Positions 19,536-30,057 of a stretch of DNA of 64,000 nucleotides are shown one piece after another (position 1 is the stretch's first letter; the number at the start of each line of letters is the position of its first letter). Source of the DNA: Sulfuritalea sp. (lineage in GTDB: Bacteria > Pseudomonadota > Gammaproteobacteria > Burkholderiales > Rhodocyclaceae); the NCBI GenBank assembly GCA_030247575.1, contig JAOTRV010000010.1:1-64000 (forward strand), given 5' to 3'. The translations under genes and the position numbers were made by a program. The notes beneath the pieces were generated by a model that had not been told where the DNA came from, ran no database searches, and saw only the letters and a list, made by a program, of their open reading frames with translations.

Positions 19536-21412
19536 ACCACGAGTCTCAAAAAGACAGCACCGCCGTCCTCGCCCTCGCTGCCCTCGGCGTCGTCTATGGC
19601 GACATCGGTACCAGCCCGCTGTATGCGCTGAAGGAGGTCTTCGGCAATGCCCATCATCCGGTGCCGATCACGGCGGCGAACGTGCTGGGAATTCTTTCGC
19701 TGGTGTTCTGGTCGCTGATTGTCGTCGTCTCCTTCAAGTACGTCGCGCTGATCCTGCGCGCCGACAACAAGGGCGAGGGCGGCATCATGGCGCTGATGGC
19801 GCGGGTGCTGGCCGACGAGGGACTTTCCGGCCGCACACGGCAGGCGGTGATCCTGCTCGGCCTTTTCGGCGCCGCGCTGTTCTACGGCGACGGCCTCATC
19901 ACGCCGGCCATCTCGGTGCTCTCGGCGGTGGAGGGGCTGGAGGTGGCGACGCCGATGTTCGCGCACTATGTCGTGCCGATCACGCTGGGCATCCTGGTGG
20001 CGCTGTTCTGGATACAAAGACACGGCACCGCCAGGGTCGGCGTGACCTTCGGGCCGATCACCTGCGTCTGGTTCATCGCCCTGGCGGCCCTCGGCGTGGC
20101 CCAGATCCTGCGTCATCCGTCGGTGCTGACGGGGCTCTGGCCGGGCCACGCGCTGGCCTTCTTCGCCGCCGATCCGGGACTGGGCTTCCTCGCCATGGGC
20201 AGCGTCTTCCTGGTGGTGACCGGGGCCGAGGCGCTGTATGCCGACATGGGCCACTTCGGCCGGCGGCCGATTCGCCTGGCCTGGTTCGGCCTGGTGCTGC
20301 CGGCGTTGCTGCTCAACTACTTCGGCCAGGGCGCGCTGCTGCTCGAAGACCCGACGACGATCAGGAATCCCTTCTACCTGATGGCGCCCGACTGGTTCCT
20401 GCTGCCGCTGGTGGGCCTGGCCACTGCGGCCACGGTGATCGCATCGCAGGCGGTGATCACCGGCGTGTATTCGATCACCCAGCAGGCGATCCAGCTCGGC
20501 TACGCGCCGCGCATGGAGTTGCGGCACACCTCCGGCAGCCAGATCGGGCAGATCTACATGCCGGGCGTGAATTGGCTGATGCTGCTGGGGGTGATCGCCC
20601 TGGTCCTCGCCTTCAAGTCATCCACCAATCTGGCGGCGGCCTACGGCATTGCGGTGACCGGCACCATGATCATCACCACGCTGTTCGCCTATCTCGTCGC
20701 GCGCCGCCAATGGGGCTGGCGCCGGCGGCTGGCGCTGCCGGTATTCGGTGCGCTGCTGGCGCTGGACCTGACTTTCCTCGCCGCCAATTCGACCAAGATT
20801 TTCGAAGGCGGCTGGTTCCCGCTGGTGTTCGGAGGTGTCGTGTATCTGGTGCTGACCACGTGGAAAGCCGGACGCAAACTGCTGCAGGAGAAGCTCGACA
20901 CCCAGGCGCTCCTGCTGGGGGATTTCATCACCGGCATCGAGACCCCGGACACCATCACGGTGCCCGGCACGGCGGTGTTCATGACGCCCTATCCGGACCA
21001 TGTGCCGCACGCCCTGCTGCACAACCTCAAGCACAACAAGGTGCTCCACGAACAGGTGGCGCTGGTCACGGTGACGGTGGAATCCGTGCCCCGCGTGGTC
21101 GAAGCGCAGCGCGTCGTGGTCGAGCGGCTGAACCATCGCTTCTTCCGCGTCGGCATCCATTTCGGCTTCATGGATGTGCCGGACGTGCCGGCGGCGCTGG
21201 AGTGGTGCGCCGAGCAGGGACTGAGCCTGGAGCCGATGACGACTTCCTACTTCCTCGGCCGCGAAACCGTAATGCCCCGCGTGGGAGCCGAAATGCCCTA
21301 TTGGCGCGAAGCGCTGTTCGCCACGTTGTACCGCAACGCGCGCACGGCGGCGGACTTCTTCGGCCTGCCGCCGAATCAGGTGGTGGAACTGGGGACGCGC
21401 GTAAGTCTGTAG
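19532..21412 (+). CDS. kup: potassium uptake protein Kup (TrkD)
   Basis: 626 residues, normal length. The start at 19532 overlaps the kdpE stop by 4 bases. The N-terminal signature G-V-V-Y-G-D-I-G-T-S-P-L-Y-A-L is typical of KUP/HAK proton-coupled potassium importers, followed by about twelve membrane segments and a cytoplasmic tail of about 170 residues. The position behind a KdpD/KdpE pair is unusual, since those normally control kdpFABC while Kup is constitutive in E. coli. Here the sensor pair probably drives Kup. Confidence 0.96.
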   Translation: MNHESQKDSTAVLALAALGVVYGDIGTSPLYALKEVFGNAHHPVPITAANVLGILSLVFWSLIVVVSFKYVALILRADNKGEGGIMALMARVLADEGLSGRTRQAVILLGLFGAALFYGDGLITPAISVLSAVEGLEVATPMFAHYVVPITLGILVALFWIQRHGTARVGVTFGPITCVWFIALAALGVAQILRHPSVLTGLWPGHALAFFAADPGLGFLAMGSVFLVVTGAEALYADMGHFGRRPIRLAWFGLVLPALLLNYFGQGALLLEDPTTIRNPFYLMAPDWFLLPLVGLATAATVIASQAVITGVYSITQQAIQLGYAPRMELRHTSGSQIGQIYMPGVNWLMLLGVIALVLAFKSSTNLAAAYGIAVTGTMIITTLFAYLVARRQWGWRRRLALPVFGALLALDLTFLAANSTKIFEGGWFPLVFGGVVYLVLTTWKAGRKLLQEKLDTQALLLGDFITGIETPDTITVPGTAVFMTPYPDHVPHALLHNLKHNKVLHEQVALVTVTVESVPRVVEAQRVVVERLNHRFFRVGIHFGFMDVPDVPAALEWCAEQGLSLEPMTTSYFLGRETVMPRVGAEMPYWREALFATLYRNARTAADFFGLPPNQVVELGTRVSL

Positions 21413-21565
21413 TTCAAGTCGCGTCGTGCTTTGCGCGGGAATCCACCGCAGGCCGATGAGCTTGCCGCACGGGCCGCAGCGCCCGGCGAACATTCGGCTT
21501 GCTATCCTGCCGGCGGAAGGCCCTGGTAGCCTGTAATATCGCACTCCCGTTGCGGAGCATTTTCG

Positions 21566-22213
21566 ATGTTTTACGGTATCACCGACCTCACGACCTTCGT
21601 CCTCGGCACGATTTTCATCGTCCTCCTGCCGGGACCGAACTCCCTCTATGTGATGACCCTCGCGTCGCGCTGGGGCATCGCCGCCGGGTATCGCGGCGCC
21701 GCCGGCATCTTTACCGGCGACGCGATCCTGATGGTTCTGTCGGCAACGGGCGTCGCCTCCCTGCTGCAGGCGACGCCGGCCCTGTTCATGCTGTTCAAGT
21801 ACGCCGGGGCCGCCTACCTCGCCTGGCTGGGTTTCGGGCTGTTGAATTCGGCAATCCGTACCTGGCGCGGGGGAGTGCAGAGTCCAGCGCCGCGGGTGGC
21901 TCTCGATGCGTCGCGGCCCTTCAGGACGGCCTTGCTGATCAGCCTGATGAATCCCAAGGCGATCCTGTTCTTCGTGTCCTTCTTCATCCAGTTCGTCTCG
22001 CCCGACTATCCGCATCCGGCGCTCTCTTTCCTGATCCTGGCCGTCATTGTCCAGATCTGCAGCGGCCTGTATCTCTCGGCACTGATCTTCGGCGGCGCGC
22101 ATCTGGCCCGGCAGTTCCGCCGCCGCCAGCGCCTGTCCGCCACGGCTACCGGCGCGGTCGGCGGCCTGTTCATCGGCTTCGGCGTCAAGCTGGCCGGCGC
22201 GACGCTGGGCTAG
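21566..22213 (+). CDS. LysE/RhtB family exporter, LeuE-like
   Basis: 215 residues with six hydrophobic segments. The N-terminal L-P-G-P-N-S-L-Y-V motif and the [10 protein letters not shown] motif near residue 130 are the family signature. These proteins export amino acids; closeness to LeuE is my impression and the substrate is not predictable. GGAG lies near the ATG. The dtd gene starts 8 bases downstream, so they may form one operon. Confidence 0.9.
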   Translation: MFYGITDLTTFVLGTIFIVLLPGPNSLYVMTLASRWGIAAGYRGAAGIFTGDAILMVLSATGVASLLQATPALFMLFKYAGAAYLAWLGFGLLNSAIRTWRGGVQSPAPRVALDASRPFRTALLISLMNPKAILFFVSFFIQFVSPDYPHPALSFLILAVIVQICSGLYLSALIFGGAHLARQFRRRQRLSATATGAVGGLFIGFGVKLAGATLG

Positions 22214-22221
22214 CGACCGGC

Positions 22222-22674
22222 ATGCGGGTGATCGTCCAGCGTGTCGGCGAAGCTGCGGTCAGGGTGCAAGGCGCCATCGTCGGTGCCATCGGTCCCGGAT
22301 TGCTGGTGCTGGCCGGGTTCGAGGAGGCCGACCAGCCGGACGATCTGGACTGGATGGTGCAGAAGCTGGTGCGGCTGCGCATCTTTCCCGACGCAGCCGG
22401 CGTGATGAACCGCAGCGTCGTCGATGCCGGCGGCGAGATCCTGGCGGTGTCGCAATTCACGCTCTATGCCTCCACAAAAAAAGGCAATCGTCCTTCCTGG
22501 GGGCGCGCCGCGCAGGCGGCGGTCTCGCGGCCCTTGTTCGACCGTTTCGTCGAACGGCTCGCGCAGGCACTGGGCCGTCCGGTGTCGACCGGGGCATTCG
22601 GCGCCGACATGCAGGTCAGTCTGGTGAATGATGGTCCGGTGACCCTTGCCATCGACTCGAAGGATCCCGAATGA
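22222..22674 (+). CDS. dtd: D-aminoacyl-tRNA deacylase
   Basis: 150 residues, the usual length. Dtd frees tRNA from mischarged D-amino acids and glycine. The two active-site motifs are present: S-Q-F-T-L near residue 77 and N-D-G-P-V-T near residue 136. The start lies 8 bases after the transporter stop, and the end overlaps the next ATG by 4 bases. Confidence 0.96.
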   Translation: MRVIVQRVGEAAVRVQGAIVGAIGPGLLVLAGFEEADQPDDLDWMVQKLVRLRIFPDAAGVMNRSVVDAGGEILAVSQFTLYASTKKGNRPSWGRAAQAAVSRPLFDRFVERLAQALGRPVSTGAFGADMQVSLVNDGPVTLAIDSKDPE

Positions 22675-22979
22675 CGCAACCCGGCCCGGCCGTCGGCGCG
22701 CTCGGCAAGGCGATTACCTTCGTCGCCGGCGCAATCGTTCTTGCGCTGGGCTTCATGTTTTCGCTGGTGGTGATCGCCGTCGTGCTTGTCGCGGGAGCCG
22801 TCGCCCTGGCCTGGTTCTGGTGGAAGACCCGGGCATTGCGCAAGGCGATGCGCGAACAGGCTCCCGTCTGGGAAAAGACGCGAAACGACGGCCAGGTGAT
22901 CGACGGCGAAGCCGTCGTGGTCGAGGAGTTCACGGTGACACGGCGGAACATCCTGCCCGGCGAGCCGGACAAACCTTAG
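22671..22979 (+). CDS. small membrane protein
   Basis: 102 residues, starting in an ATGA overlap with dtd. One long hydrophobic stretch (residues about 12-47, enough for two short passes) is followed by a charged cytoplasmic tail. The coupling to dtd argues that it is real. I do not recognise the family. Confidence 0.7.
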   Translation: MTQPGPAVGALGKAITFVAGAIVLALGFMFSLVVIAVVLVAGAVALAWFWWKTRALRKAMREQAPVWEKTRNDGQVIDGEAVVVEEFTVTRRNILPGEPDKP

Positions 22980-23035
22980 CCCATGCCCGTTCGTGGCGGG
23001 TTGCAGCGGGACTGACCCTCTGCGGCGAGGCTTCG

Positions 23036-23058
23036 AGAGTAGACGCCGACAGGACGGC
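23036..23058 (+). repeat. dispersed 23-base motif, copy F
   Basis: Plus-strand intergenic copy between the 3' ends of two converging genes; one consensus departure (GAC in place of GGY). Confidence 0.8.
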
Positions 23059-23062
23059 GATG

Positions 23063-24132
<1,070 letters not shown>

Positions 24133-24157
<25 letters not shown>

Positions 24158-25506
24158 TTCTGCACCTCGTAGCGTTGCAGTTCGACGTCGGACGACCAGT
24201 AGTCGGGCGGCAGGCCGGCCTTCTGCTTGAGATGGGCGAGGAACTGGCGCGGTTCGGGCAGTTGTTCCCAGACCTGCGGCAGGAAGGTGCTGCGCCGCCG
24301 GCCGGCGATGAAGATGATTCCATCAACATTGGGCCGCAACTGGCGCAGGGCATCGGCCTCGTCGCTGAACCTCATCGGCTGCGGCGCCGTGAGCAGCGAT
24401 ACCTCGACGCGGGTGTGCGGCAATTCGGCCAGCGTCAGCGGCGGGAAGCGCGGGTCGCTGAAGGCGGCGGCGACGGCGTTGGCGCGCACATCCTGATCGA
24501 GCGCACGATGGGCCTGCAGCGAGCCGATGCAGCCGCGCAGCTGACCCTTCTGCGTCAGCGTGACGAAGGTGGCGCCGGGTTGGCTTAGCGCGGGATGCGC
24601 GGGCTCGGCCTGCGTCGCCTGCTTGAGCTTGGCGGCGATGGCATTGCGGGCGCGCACCAGCAGGGCCGGGCCGAGGTCGCTGGCGGCCGCTTCGGGCTCA
24701 TAGAGGGCGAATGAGGCATAGCCGACCACGCGCGATTTGTCGCCGGCCGTGTCGCCCGAGTTGCATTGCGCCACGCGCTCGATGCGCAGCCCGCGCTTGC
24801 GCGCCAGCGCGAGCAGGCCGTTGATCGGCAGCGCGCCGCAGGCCTGGTCGAAACTGGTGAGCTGGTCGAGGGCGAGGATGTGTTCGGCCGTCGCCCCGTC
24901 GATCGCCTGCGCCTCGCGGTAGCCGTGAAAGTGCGAGAGGTCGGAGCTGATCACGATCAGCGTTTCCGGGCCGCCCCAGAGGCGGTCCAGCACTTGGGCC
25001 ACGTCGCCGCTGCTGGCATGGCCCACCGCCAGCGGCACCAGATCGAACTCGCCCAGCACGGTTTGCAGGAAGGGCAGTTGCACTTCCAGCGAGTGTTCCT
25101 GGGCGTGGGCGTCGTCGCTGGCGACGACTTGCGGCAGATCGGCCAGCGCATCGAGCGCGGCGCGGTCGAGCGGAATGCTGCCCAGCGGCGTGGCGAAGGC
25201 CTGTACGGTAGGCGCCGCCAGTCCGCGCACCGATACGCGGTGGCAGGGGCCGAGCAGGACCACGCGCCGGATGCGGTTCTTGAGCGGAGCCAGCAGGGCA
25301 TAGGCGCGACCCGCGGTGCCGCCGGAATAGATGTAGCCGGCATGCGGCACGATGACGGCCTTCAGAAGGCCGGCCTGCGCAGGAGTCGACGCCGGTGAGA
25401 CGGCGAGACAGGTCAGCAGTTCATCACGCAGGCTGGCCGGATCGCCGGGATAGAACATGCCGGCGACGGCCGGCGGACGGGTTGCGATAGCAGGTCTCAT
25501 GGTCAT
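24133..25506 (-). CDS. fused AmrB (Memo) - AmrA (AMMECR1) protein
   Basis: 457 residues; a second ATG six bases in (25500) is an equally good start. Residues 1-270 are the Memo domain (P-H-A-G-Y-I-Y-S-G near residue 50 and an H-S-L-E-V-Q-L-P motif). Residues about 280-457 are the AMMECR1 domain (L-R-G-C-I-G-S-L near residue 325). Separate genes in many genomes are fused here. A dispersed motif copy lies in the linker before P-H-A-G-Y, antisense, read as A-V-S-P-A-S-T-P. The operon runs DUF4010 protein, amrBA, amrS. Confidence 0.93.
25382..25404 (+). repeat. dispersed 23-base motif, copy G
   Basis: Plus-strand copy inside the minus-strand amrBA gene. The gene reads it antisense as A-V-S-P-A-S-T-P in a variable linker. 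Full consensus match. Confidence 0.85.
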
Positions 25507-25512
25507 CTCGCG

Positions 25513-26769
25513 TCAGGTCATCAGCAGCAGGCCGCCGACCAGACCAACGGCGATGGCGGCCAGTCCCGGCAGGGTGTGGCGCGCCAGCGCCGCACCGCCG
25601 ATGACGACCACCAGCCCGGTCTTGAAGGCGAGGTTGGAGAGCAATGCCAGGGTAATCTGGGTGATCGTTTGCGCGGCCGTCAGCTTTTCCATGCCGAACA
25701 TGCGCAGCGACGACAGCGCGATCGCATCGACGTCGGTCAGCCCGGAAGCCAGCGCCAGCAGGTTCAATCCGCGGTTGCCGGCGACATCCTGCAGCCAGGC
25801 GGAGAGCACCAGAATCAGCGCATAGAGGGCGCCGAAGGTCAGCGCGGTCTTCATCTCCGTCGGGTTGGTGACCTCCGGCATCGGCAGCGTGCCGTTGCCC
25901 GCGAGATGGCGCCAGCCCCAGAAGGTTGCCGCGATACCCAACACCATGCCGCCGCCGAGGACGGCGAACAGCGGGGTCGTGATGGCGGGCGCCACGGCGA
26001 AGGCGAGCAAGCCGATGCGCGCCATGACGACGATGTTGGCGAGCAGGATGACGACCATCGCGGTGTGGACCAGCCCGGCGGTCGCCCTGGCATGGCGGGC
26101 GAAAATCATGGTGGTGGCGGTGGACGAGGCGAGGCCGCCGAACAGGCCGATCAACGCCGCGCCGTGTTGCGCCCCGGTCAGGCGCAGGGCAGCGTAGCCG
26201 GTCAGCGACACGCCCGAGATCAGCACCACCATCCACCAGATGTTGTGCGGATTGAGTGCCTGGTAGGGACCGAAATCGCGGTCGGGCAGGATCGGCAGGA
26301 TCACCAGCGCCAGCACGCCGAACTTCAGGATCGACAGCAGGTCGACGGGTGTCAGGCTCCTGGAGATGCCGTGCAGTTCGGTTTTGAAATAGAGCAGGAT
26401 GGTGGTCGCGATGGCCAGCATGACGGCGGTCGAGGGATAGCCATACCAGACCACCGCGCCCAGCGCGTAGCAAACCATCAGCGCGATCACCGAAGTCGTG
26501 CCCGGATCACCGCTCTCCATCGGATCGGAAACATGGGCGGCGATCATCATCGCGGCAACCGCCAGCAGGCCGGCCGCGAGTATCCAGCCGCTGTCGGTGA
26601 CCTGCGCCAGCAGCGCGCTGATGCAGCCGAGCAGGCCGACCAGGGCGAAGGTGCGCAAGCCGGCCTTCGGATCGGACTGCCGTTCGCGCTCGAGGCCGAT
26701 CAGCAGCCCGATGCCGATGCTGGTGGCAAAGGCCTGCAGGCTTTCGTATCCGGCTTCTGCGGCGAACAT
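25513..26769 (-). CDS. MgtC-like/DUF4010 membrane protein
   Basis: 418 residues from the ATG at 26769; upstream residues in the same frame run into ispD sequence and are not coding. The N-terminus (I-G-L-L-I-G-L-E-R-E-R) is the MgtC/SapB-type motif, followed by about twelve hydrophobic segments, the DUF4010 layout. The function is unknown and MgtC relatives affect magnesium adaptation and virulence. The stop is 6 bases before amrBA, so it heads that operon. It diverges from ispD with 48 bases between the starts. Confidence 0.88.
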   Translation of the reverse strand: MFAAEAGYESLQAFATSIGIGLLIGLERERQSDPKAGLRTFALVGLLGCISALLAQVTDSGWILAAGLLAVAAMMIAAHVSDPMESGDPGTTSVIALMVCYALGAVVWYGYPSTAVMLAIATTILLYFKTELHGISRSLTPVDLLSILKFGVLALVILPILPDRDFGPYQALNPHNIWWMVVLISGVSLTGYAALRLTGAQHGAALIGLFGGLASSTATTMIFARHARATAGLVHTAMVVILLANIVVMARIGLLAFAVAPAITTPLFAVLGGGMVLGIAATFWGWRHLAGNGTLPMPEVTNPTEMKTALTFGALYALILVLSAWLQDVAGNRGLNLLALASGLTDVDAIALSSLRMFGMEKLTAAQTITQITLALLSNLAFKTGLVVVIGGAALARHTLPGLAAIAVGLVGGLLLMT

Positions 26770-26817
26770 GGCGATCCTCGCGCGACTTCCTTCAGGGCGA
26801 TTGTATAGAATTGCGAC

Positions 26818-27525
26818 ATGACTTATCACGCACTGGTTCCTGCAGCGGGTTCGGGTTCGCGCATGGGCGCACTTTCGGGCCGCGTCTTGCCCAAGCAGTA
26901 CCTGCCGCTGGCGGGCCGGCCGATGATCCGGCATGCCCTGGCTGCATTGTGCGCCACTCCGGCGATCGCGAATGTATTCGTCGTGCTTGCCCCGGACGAT
27001 ACGCACTGGCCGGCGGCCGAGATGGCTGCGCTCGGTCCGAAATTGCATGTGCTGCGCTGCGGCGGCGACACCCGGGCGCACAGCGTCGGCAACGGCCTGC
27101 GGGCGATGGCGGCGGAGCTCGGAGCGATAGGCAACGACTGGATCCTGGTGCACGATGCGGCGCGGCCCTGCGTGACGGTCGCCATGATTGAAAATCTCAT
27201 CGCCGAAGTGGGCGAGGACGATTCCGGCGGCCTGCTGGCGGTGCCGGTTGCCGACACCCTGAAGCGCTGCGACGAAAACGGCCGCATTCGCCAGACCGTA
27301 TCGCGCGATGGCCTGTGGCAGGCGCAGACGCCGCAGATGTTCCGCCATCACCTGCTGCTCGATGCGCTCGATTTCGCGCCGCAGGTGACCGATGAAGCCA
27401 GCGCCATCGAGACGCTTGGACTGTTGCCGCGCCTCGTGCCGGCCGACATCAGCAATCTCAAGGTCACGTATCCGGTCGACCTGCAAATGGCCGAATGGGT
27501 GCTTCGCAACAGGGAAAAGGCCTGA
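26818..27525 (+). CDS. ispD: 2-C-methyl-D-erythritol 4-phosphate cytidylyltransferase
   Basis: 235 residues, normal length. IspD joins CTP and MEP in the non-mevalonate isoprenoid pathway. The nucleotide-binding loop V-P-A-A-G-S-G-S-R-M-G near residue 7, L-P-K-Q-Y-L near residue 24 and V-H-D-A-A-R-P near residue 111 are all present. The usual partner ispF is 890 bases downstream rather than adjacent, separated by an unrelated secreted protein gene. Confidence 0.97.
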   Translation: MTYHALVPAAGSGSRMGALSGRVLPKQYLPLAGRPMIRHALAALCATPAIANVFVVLAPDDTHWPAAEMAALGPKLHVLRCGGDTRAHSVGNGLRAMAAELGAIGNDWILVHDAARPCVTVAMIENLIAEVGEDDSGGLLAVPVADTLKRCDENGRIRQTVSRDGLWQAQTPQMFRHHLLLDALDFAPQVTDEASAIETLGLLPRLVPADISNLKVTYPVDLQMAEWVLRNREKA

Positions 27526-27537
27526 GCGCGGGCCGAC

Positions 27538-27562
27538 CGGCTTCAGCGGTCTCCTGAAGCCG
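27538..27562 (+). terminator. hairpin after ispD
   Basis: CGGCTTCAG and CTGAAGCCG form a perfect 9-bp stem with a 7-base loop, 13 bases after the ispD stop. There is no T-run, so intrinsic termination is uncertain; it may be a processing or attenuation hairpin. Confidence 0.45.
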
Positions 27563-27651
27563 CGGATGGCGCGATATGTCCTGTCCATCCGCATGAAAAT
27601 GCGCTAGTCTGAAACGCGTTGGTCTTTGTTCATCGATAGAGGAGCCCCCAC

Positions 27652-28209
27652 ATGAAATCCATCCTAGGTATCGTCCTGGCCGCAGCTTCGGGTCTCGTTC
27701 TGGCCCAAAGCGGCGGCATCGGCGGCCTCAAGTTCGATCCCAGCCCGGCCCAGGCGGGCAAGGAAGTGAAGATCACGATCTCCGCCGAAGGCGAGCCGAA
27801 CTTCTGTGGCATGGAAGTGCATTTCGACGACGGCAGCGAGTCGCGCAACATCAAGGTGGACGGCAGGGAAACCAGGTTTCCCGTGACCATCGCCAAGACC
27901 TACGCCAAGCCGGGTACCTACAGCATCAAGGCCGAAGGGAAAAAGATCACCACCCACTTCCCTTGCGTCGGCAAGGCCGAAGCGAAGCTGGTGGTGGAGG
28001 GCGCCGCGGCTCCGGCCAAGGCCGCCGCCCCGAGTTGTCCCGAAGGCTGGAAGATGATGGGCAAGCCGGGCAAGGCCGGCAATTTCGGTTGCAAGGCCGG
28101 CAAGGGCGCCATGATGCCGAAGGACCCGCTGACATGCGGCGCGGGCCTGGAATCCTACGCCAATGAAAAGACGAAGCAGATCGGCTGCCGCGCTCCGAAA
28201 AGGAAGTAG
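27652..28209 (+). CDS. secreted PKD-like protein, hypothetical
   Basis: 185 residues with a signal peptide of about 18 residues ending in A-Q-S. The middle (residues 25-110) has the strand pattern and P-G-x-Y-S-I of a PKD/immunoglobulin-like fold, then an Ala/Pro linker, then a Cys-rich C-terminal part (four Cys after residue 125) with a basic tail. GAGG lies before the ATG. It is probably periplasmic with disulfides. Its position between ispD and ispF is unusual. Confidence 0.75.
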   Translation: MKSILGIVLAAASGLVLAQSGGIGGLKFDPSPAQAGKEVKITISAEGEPNFCGMEVHFDDGSESRNIKVDGRETRFPVTIAKTYAKPGTYSIKAEGKKITTHFPCVGKAEAKLVVEGAAAPAKAAAPSCPEGWKMMGKPGKAGNFGCKAGKGAMMPKDPLTCGAGLESYANEKTKQIGCRAPKRK

Positions 28210-28413
28210 GCCGGCTGCCGGCGCTTTCGCGCGGCGTCGCGCATGAGTATGGCGCCGCCGCGCGCGTTTCCGGCGCGGCGCCCGGGCCTGTGCCGCACCT
28301 CAAGTCGATGCATTCGGGGGTGCCATGCCGGGCCGGTCGATCTCCGTGGTGCGGCGCCTTCTGTCCGCACGGAACAGCGTGTTCATCAGGTGTTGTGAAA
28401 GGGTATTTCCGCA

Positions 28414-28902
28414 ATGAAGCTTCCATTTCGCGTCGGTCAGGGCTATGACGTGCATGCGCTGACGCCGGGCCGCAAGCTGATTCTGGGCGGTGTGCACATT
28501 CCCCATCATCAGGGTCTGCTCGGGCATTCGGATGCCGATGCGCTGCTGCATGCGATCACCGATGCGATTCTCGGCGGCGCCGGCCTCGGCGACATCGGCG
28601 GCATGTTTCCCGACACCGGCTCGCAGTGGGAGGGCGCCGACAGCCGCGCCCTGCTGCGTGGCGCCATGGATGCCGTGCGCGCCGCAGGCTGGCGGGTCGG
28701 CAACATCGACGCCACGATCATCGCCCAGGCACCGCGCATCGCGCCCCATGTCGCCGCGATGCGCGCCAACATCGCGGCCGACCTCGGCATTGCGGCCGGG
28801 GCCGTGAACGTCAAGGGCAAGACCAACGAGCGCCTGGGGTTCGAAGGCCGCGCCGAAGGCATCGCGGCGCATGCCGTGGCGCTGCTGATTCCCGCGGAAT
28901 AG
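28414..28902 (+). CDS. ispF: 2-C-methyl-D-erythritol 2,4-cyclodiphosphate synthase
   Basis: 162 residues. IspF forms the cyclic diphosphate in the MEP pathway. The metal ligands G-Y-D-V-H near residue 10 and H-S-D-A-D-A-L-L-H near residue 37 are present, as are D-I-G and F-P-D-T near residue 62. The gene lies 6 bases before thpR, with which it is probably cotranscribed. Confidence 0.97.
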   Translation: MKLPFRVGQGYDVHALTPGRKLILGGVHIPHHQGLLGHSDADALLHAITDAILGGAGLGDIGGMFPDTGSQWEGADSRALLRGAMDAVRAAGWRVGNIDATIIAQAPRIAPHVAAMRANIAADLGIAAGAVNVKGKTNERLGFEGRAEGIAAHAVALLIPAE

Positions 28903-28908
28903 GGCGGC

Positions 28909-29463
28909 ATGACCGAGGCGCGCTCGCATCGGGTGTTCTTTGCGCTCTGGCCCGACCACGAGTCCACCTCGCCCCTCCTGGCGCTGGCGCACGAGCTGAC
29001 GGCGCGCGGCGGCGGCCGGGTGATGCACCCGGCGGCGCTGCATCTGACCTTGGCATTCGTCGGATCGGTGACGCCGACGCAGCTTGTGCAACTTGGAGAA
29101 ATCGCCGCCGGCGTTCGCGCCGAGGCCTTCGACCTGAGCCTCGACCGGCTCGGCTTCTGGCCGCAACGCGGCATCCTGTGGGCGGGTTGCCGGACGCCGC
29201 CGGAGCCGCTGCGCCGGCTTGCCGCAACGCTGGCCGCCGATCTGCGCGCCGCGGGCTTCACCATCGATCATCGTTCCGGCGCAGACCTGGTGCCGCACAT
29301 CACGCTGGCGCGCCGCGCCCGTTGCGGGTCGCTGCCCAGGCTGGAAACGCCGATCTGCTGGCGGGCGAATGAATTCACCCTGGTCGAGACCCGTTTGCAC
29401 CCTTCCGCGGCGAGCTACAAGACGCTCGCCAGCTTTCCGCTTGCCGGGCCGGAAGCCGAATGA
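28909..29463 (+). CDS. thpR: RNA 2',3'-cyclic phosphodiesterase (ThpR)
   Basis: 184 residues. The two catalytic H-x-T motifs of the 2H phosphoesterase fold are clear: H-L-T-L near residue 44 and H-I-T-L near residue 130. ThpR opens RNA 2',3'-cyclic phosphates and can join 2'-5' RNA ends. It lies 6 bases after ispF. The window also carries RtcB and archease, so 2',3'-cyclic phosphate ends are handled by at least two routes. Confidence 0.92.
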   Translation: MTEARSHRVFFALWPDHESTSPLLALAHELTARGGGRVMHPAALHLTLAFVGSVTPTQLVQLGEIAAGVRAEAFDLSLDRLGFWPQRGILWAGCRTPPEPLRRLAATLAADLRAAGFTIDHRSGADLVPHITLARRARCGSLPRLETPICWRANEFTLVETRLHPSAASYKTLASFPLAGPEAE

Positions 29464-29496
29464 TTTAGAATCCTGTCATTGTCTGGAGCCGATACC

Positions 29497-30048
29497 TTGG
29501 TCAGCCTGTTTCGCCCCCGCAAGCCATCGCCGCGCCTGGAGCGCCTGCAGCAACTGAGCCTGTTCGTCCATCTGACGCCGGCAGAGTTGCAGATCGTCGA
29601 CGGCCTGCTGCACGAGCGCGACTTCCTCGATGGCGAGGTGATCTTCGACGAAGGCGAGGAAGGACAGGCGATCTACATCATCGCGTCGGGCGAAGTGCTG
29701 ATTTCCCGCCATGAGCACCGGGACGCGGGGCGCGCGGCGCAAACCGGCGGCAATGAGGCGGCGGCGCCCCATCCGAGGCGGCGGCAGGGGGATTCGGGCC
29801 GCGTCGCGCAGCTCGGCCCCGGCACCTTCTTCGGCGAATTGGCGCTGTTGGACGATTCGCCGCGTTCGGCGCAGGCCCGCGCGGCTTCGCCGTGCCGGCT
29901 CATCGTGTTTTTCCGCGACGATTTCGTCGGCCTGCTCGACACCCACGCCCGCATCGCCTCGAAGATCTCGCGGCAACTGGCTCGCCACCTCGGCGCCCGC
30001 ATGCGCGACATGGCGCTTTCGGTGGGCGCCTATCACCATCTGCTGTAG
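29497..30048 (+). CDS. cyclic nucleotide-binding domain protein
   Basis: 183 residues from the TTG at 29497, which has GGAG 8 bases upstream; a TTG at 29479 is the alternative. The fold is a single cNMP-binding domain: G-Q-A-I-Y-I-I-A-S-G-E-V and the phosphate-binding cassette F-F-G-E-L-A-L-L-D-D-S-P-R-S. There is no DNA-binding helix-turn-helix. About 20 extra residues rich in Gly, Arg and Ala interrupt the barrel before the cassette (about residues 75-98). It precedes an AI-2E-type permease by 9 bases and may regulate it. Confidence 0.85.
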   Translation: MVSLFRPRKPSPRLERLQQLSLFVHLTPAELQIVDGLLHERDFLDGEVIFDEGEEGQAIYIIASGEVLISRHEHRDAGRAAQTGGNEAAAPHPRRRQGDSGRVAQLGPGTFFGELALLDDSPRSAQARAASPCRLIVFFRDDFVGLLDTHARIASKISRQLARHLGARMRDMALSVGAYHHLL

Positions 30049-30057
30049 CGCGCGTCC

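Noticed and set aside
17339-21412. A complete Kdp system
   Set aside because: kdpFABC is not present in the window; the kinase is shortened and the transporter is Kup.
20618-22102. Minus-strand open frame of about 494 codons opposite kup
   Set aside because: It spans kup and the exporter gene and shows only the Arg/Gln/Asp-rich pattern of antisense frames.
25576-26808. Plus-strand open frame of about 410 codons opposite the DUF4010 gene
   Set aside because: Composition is Arg/Gln/His-rich without any domain; the minus-strand frame has clear membrane segments and the MgtC motif.
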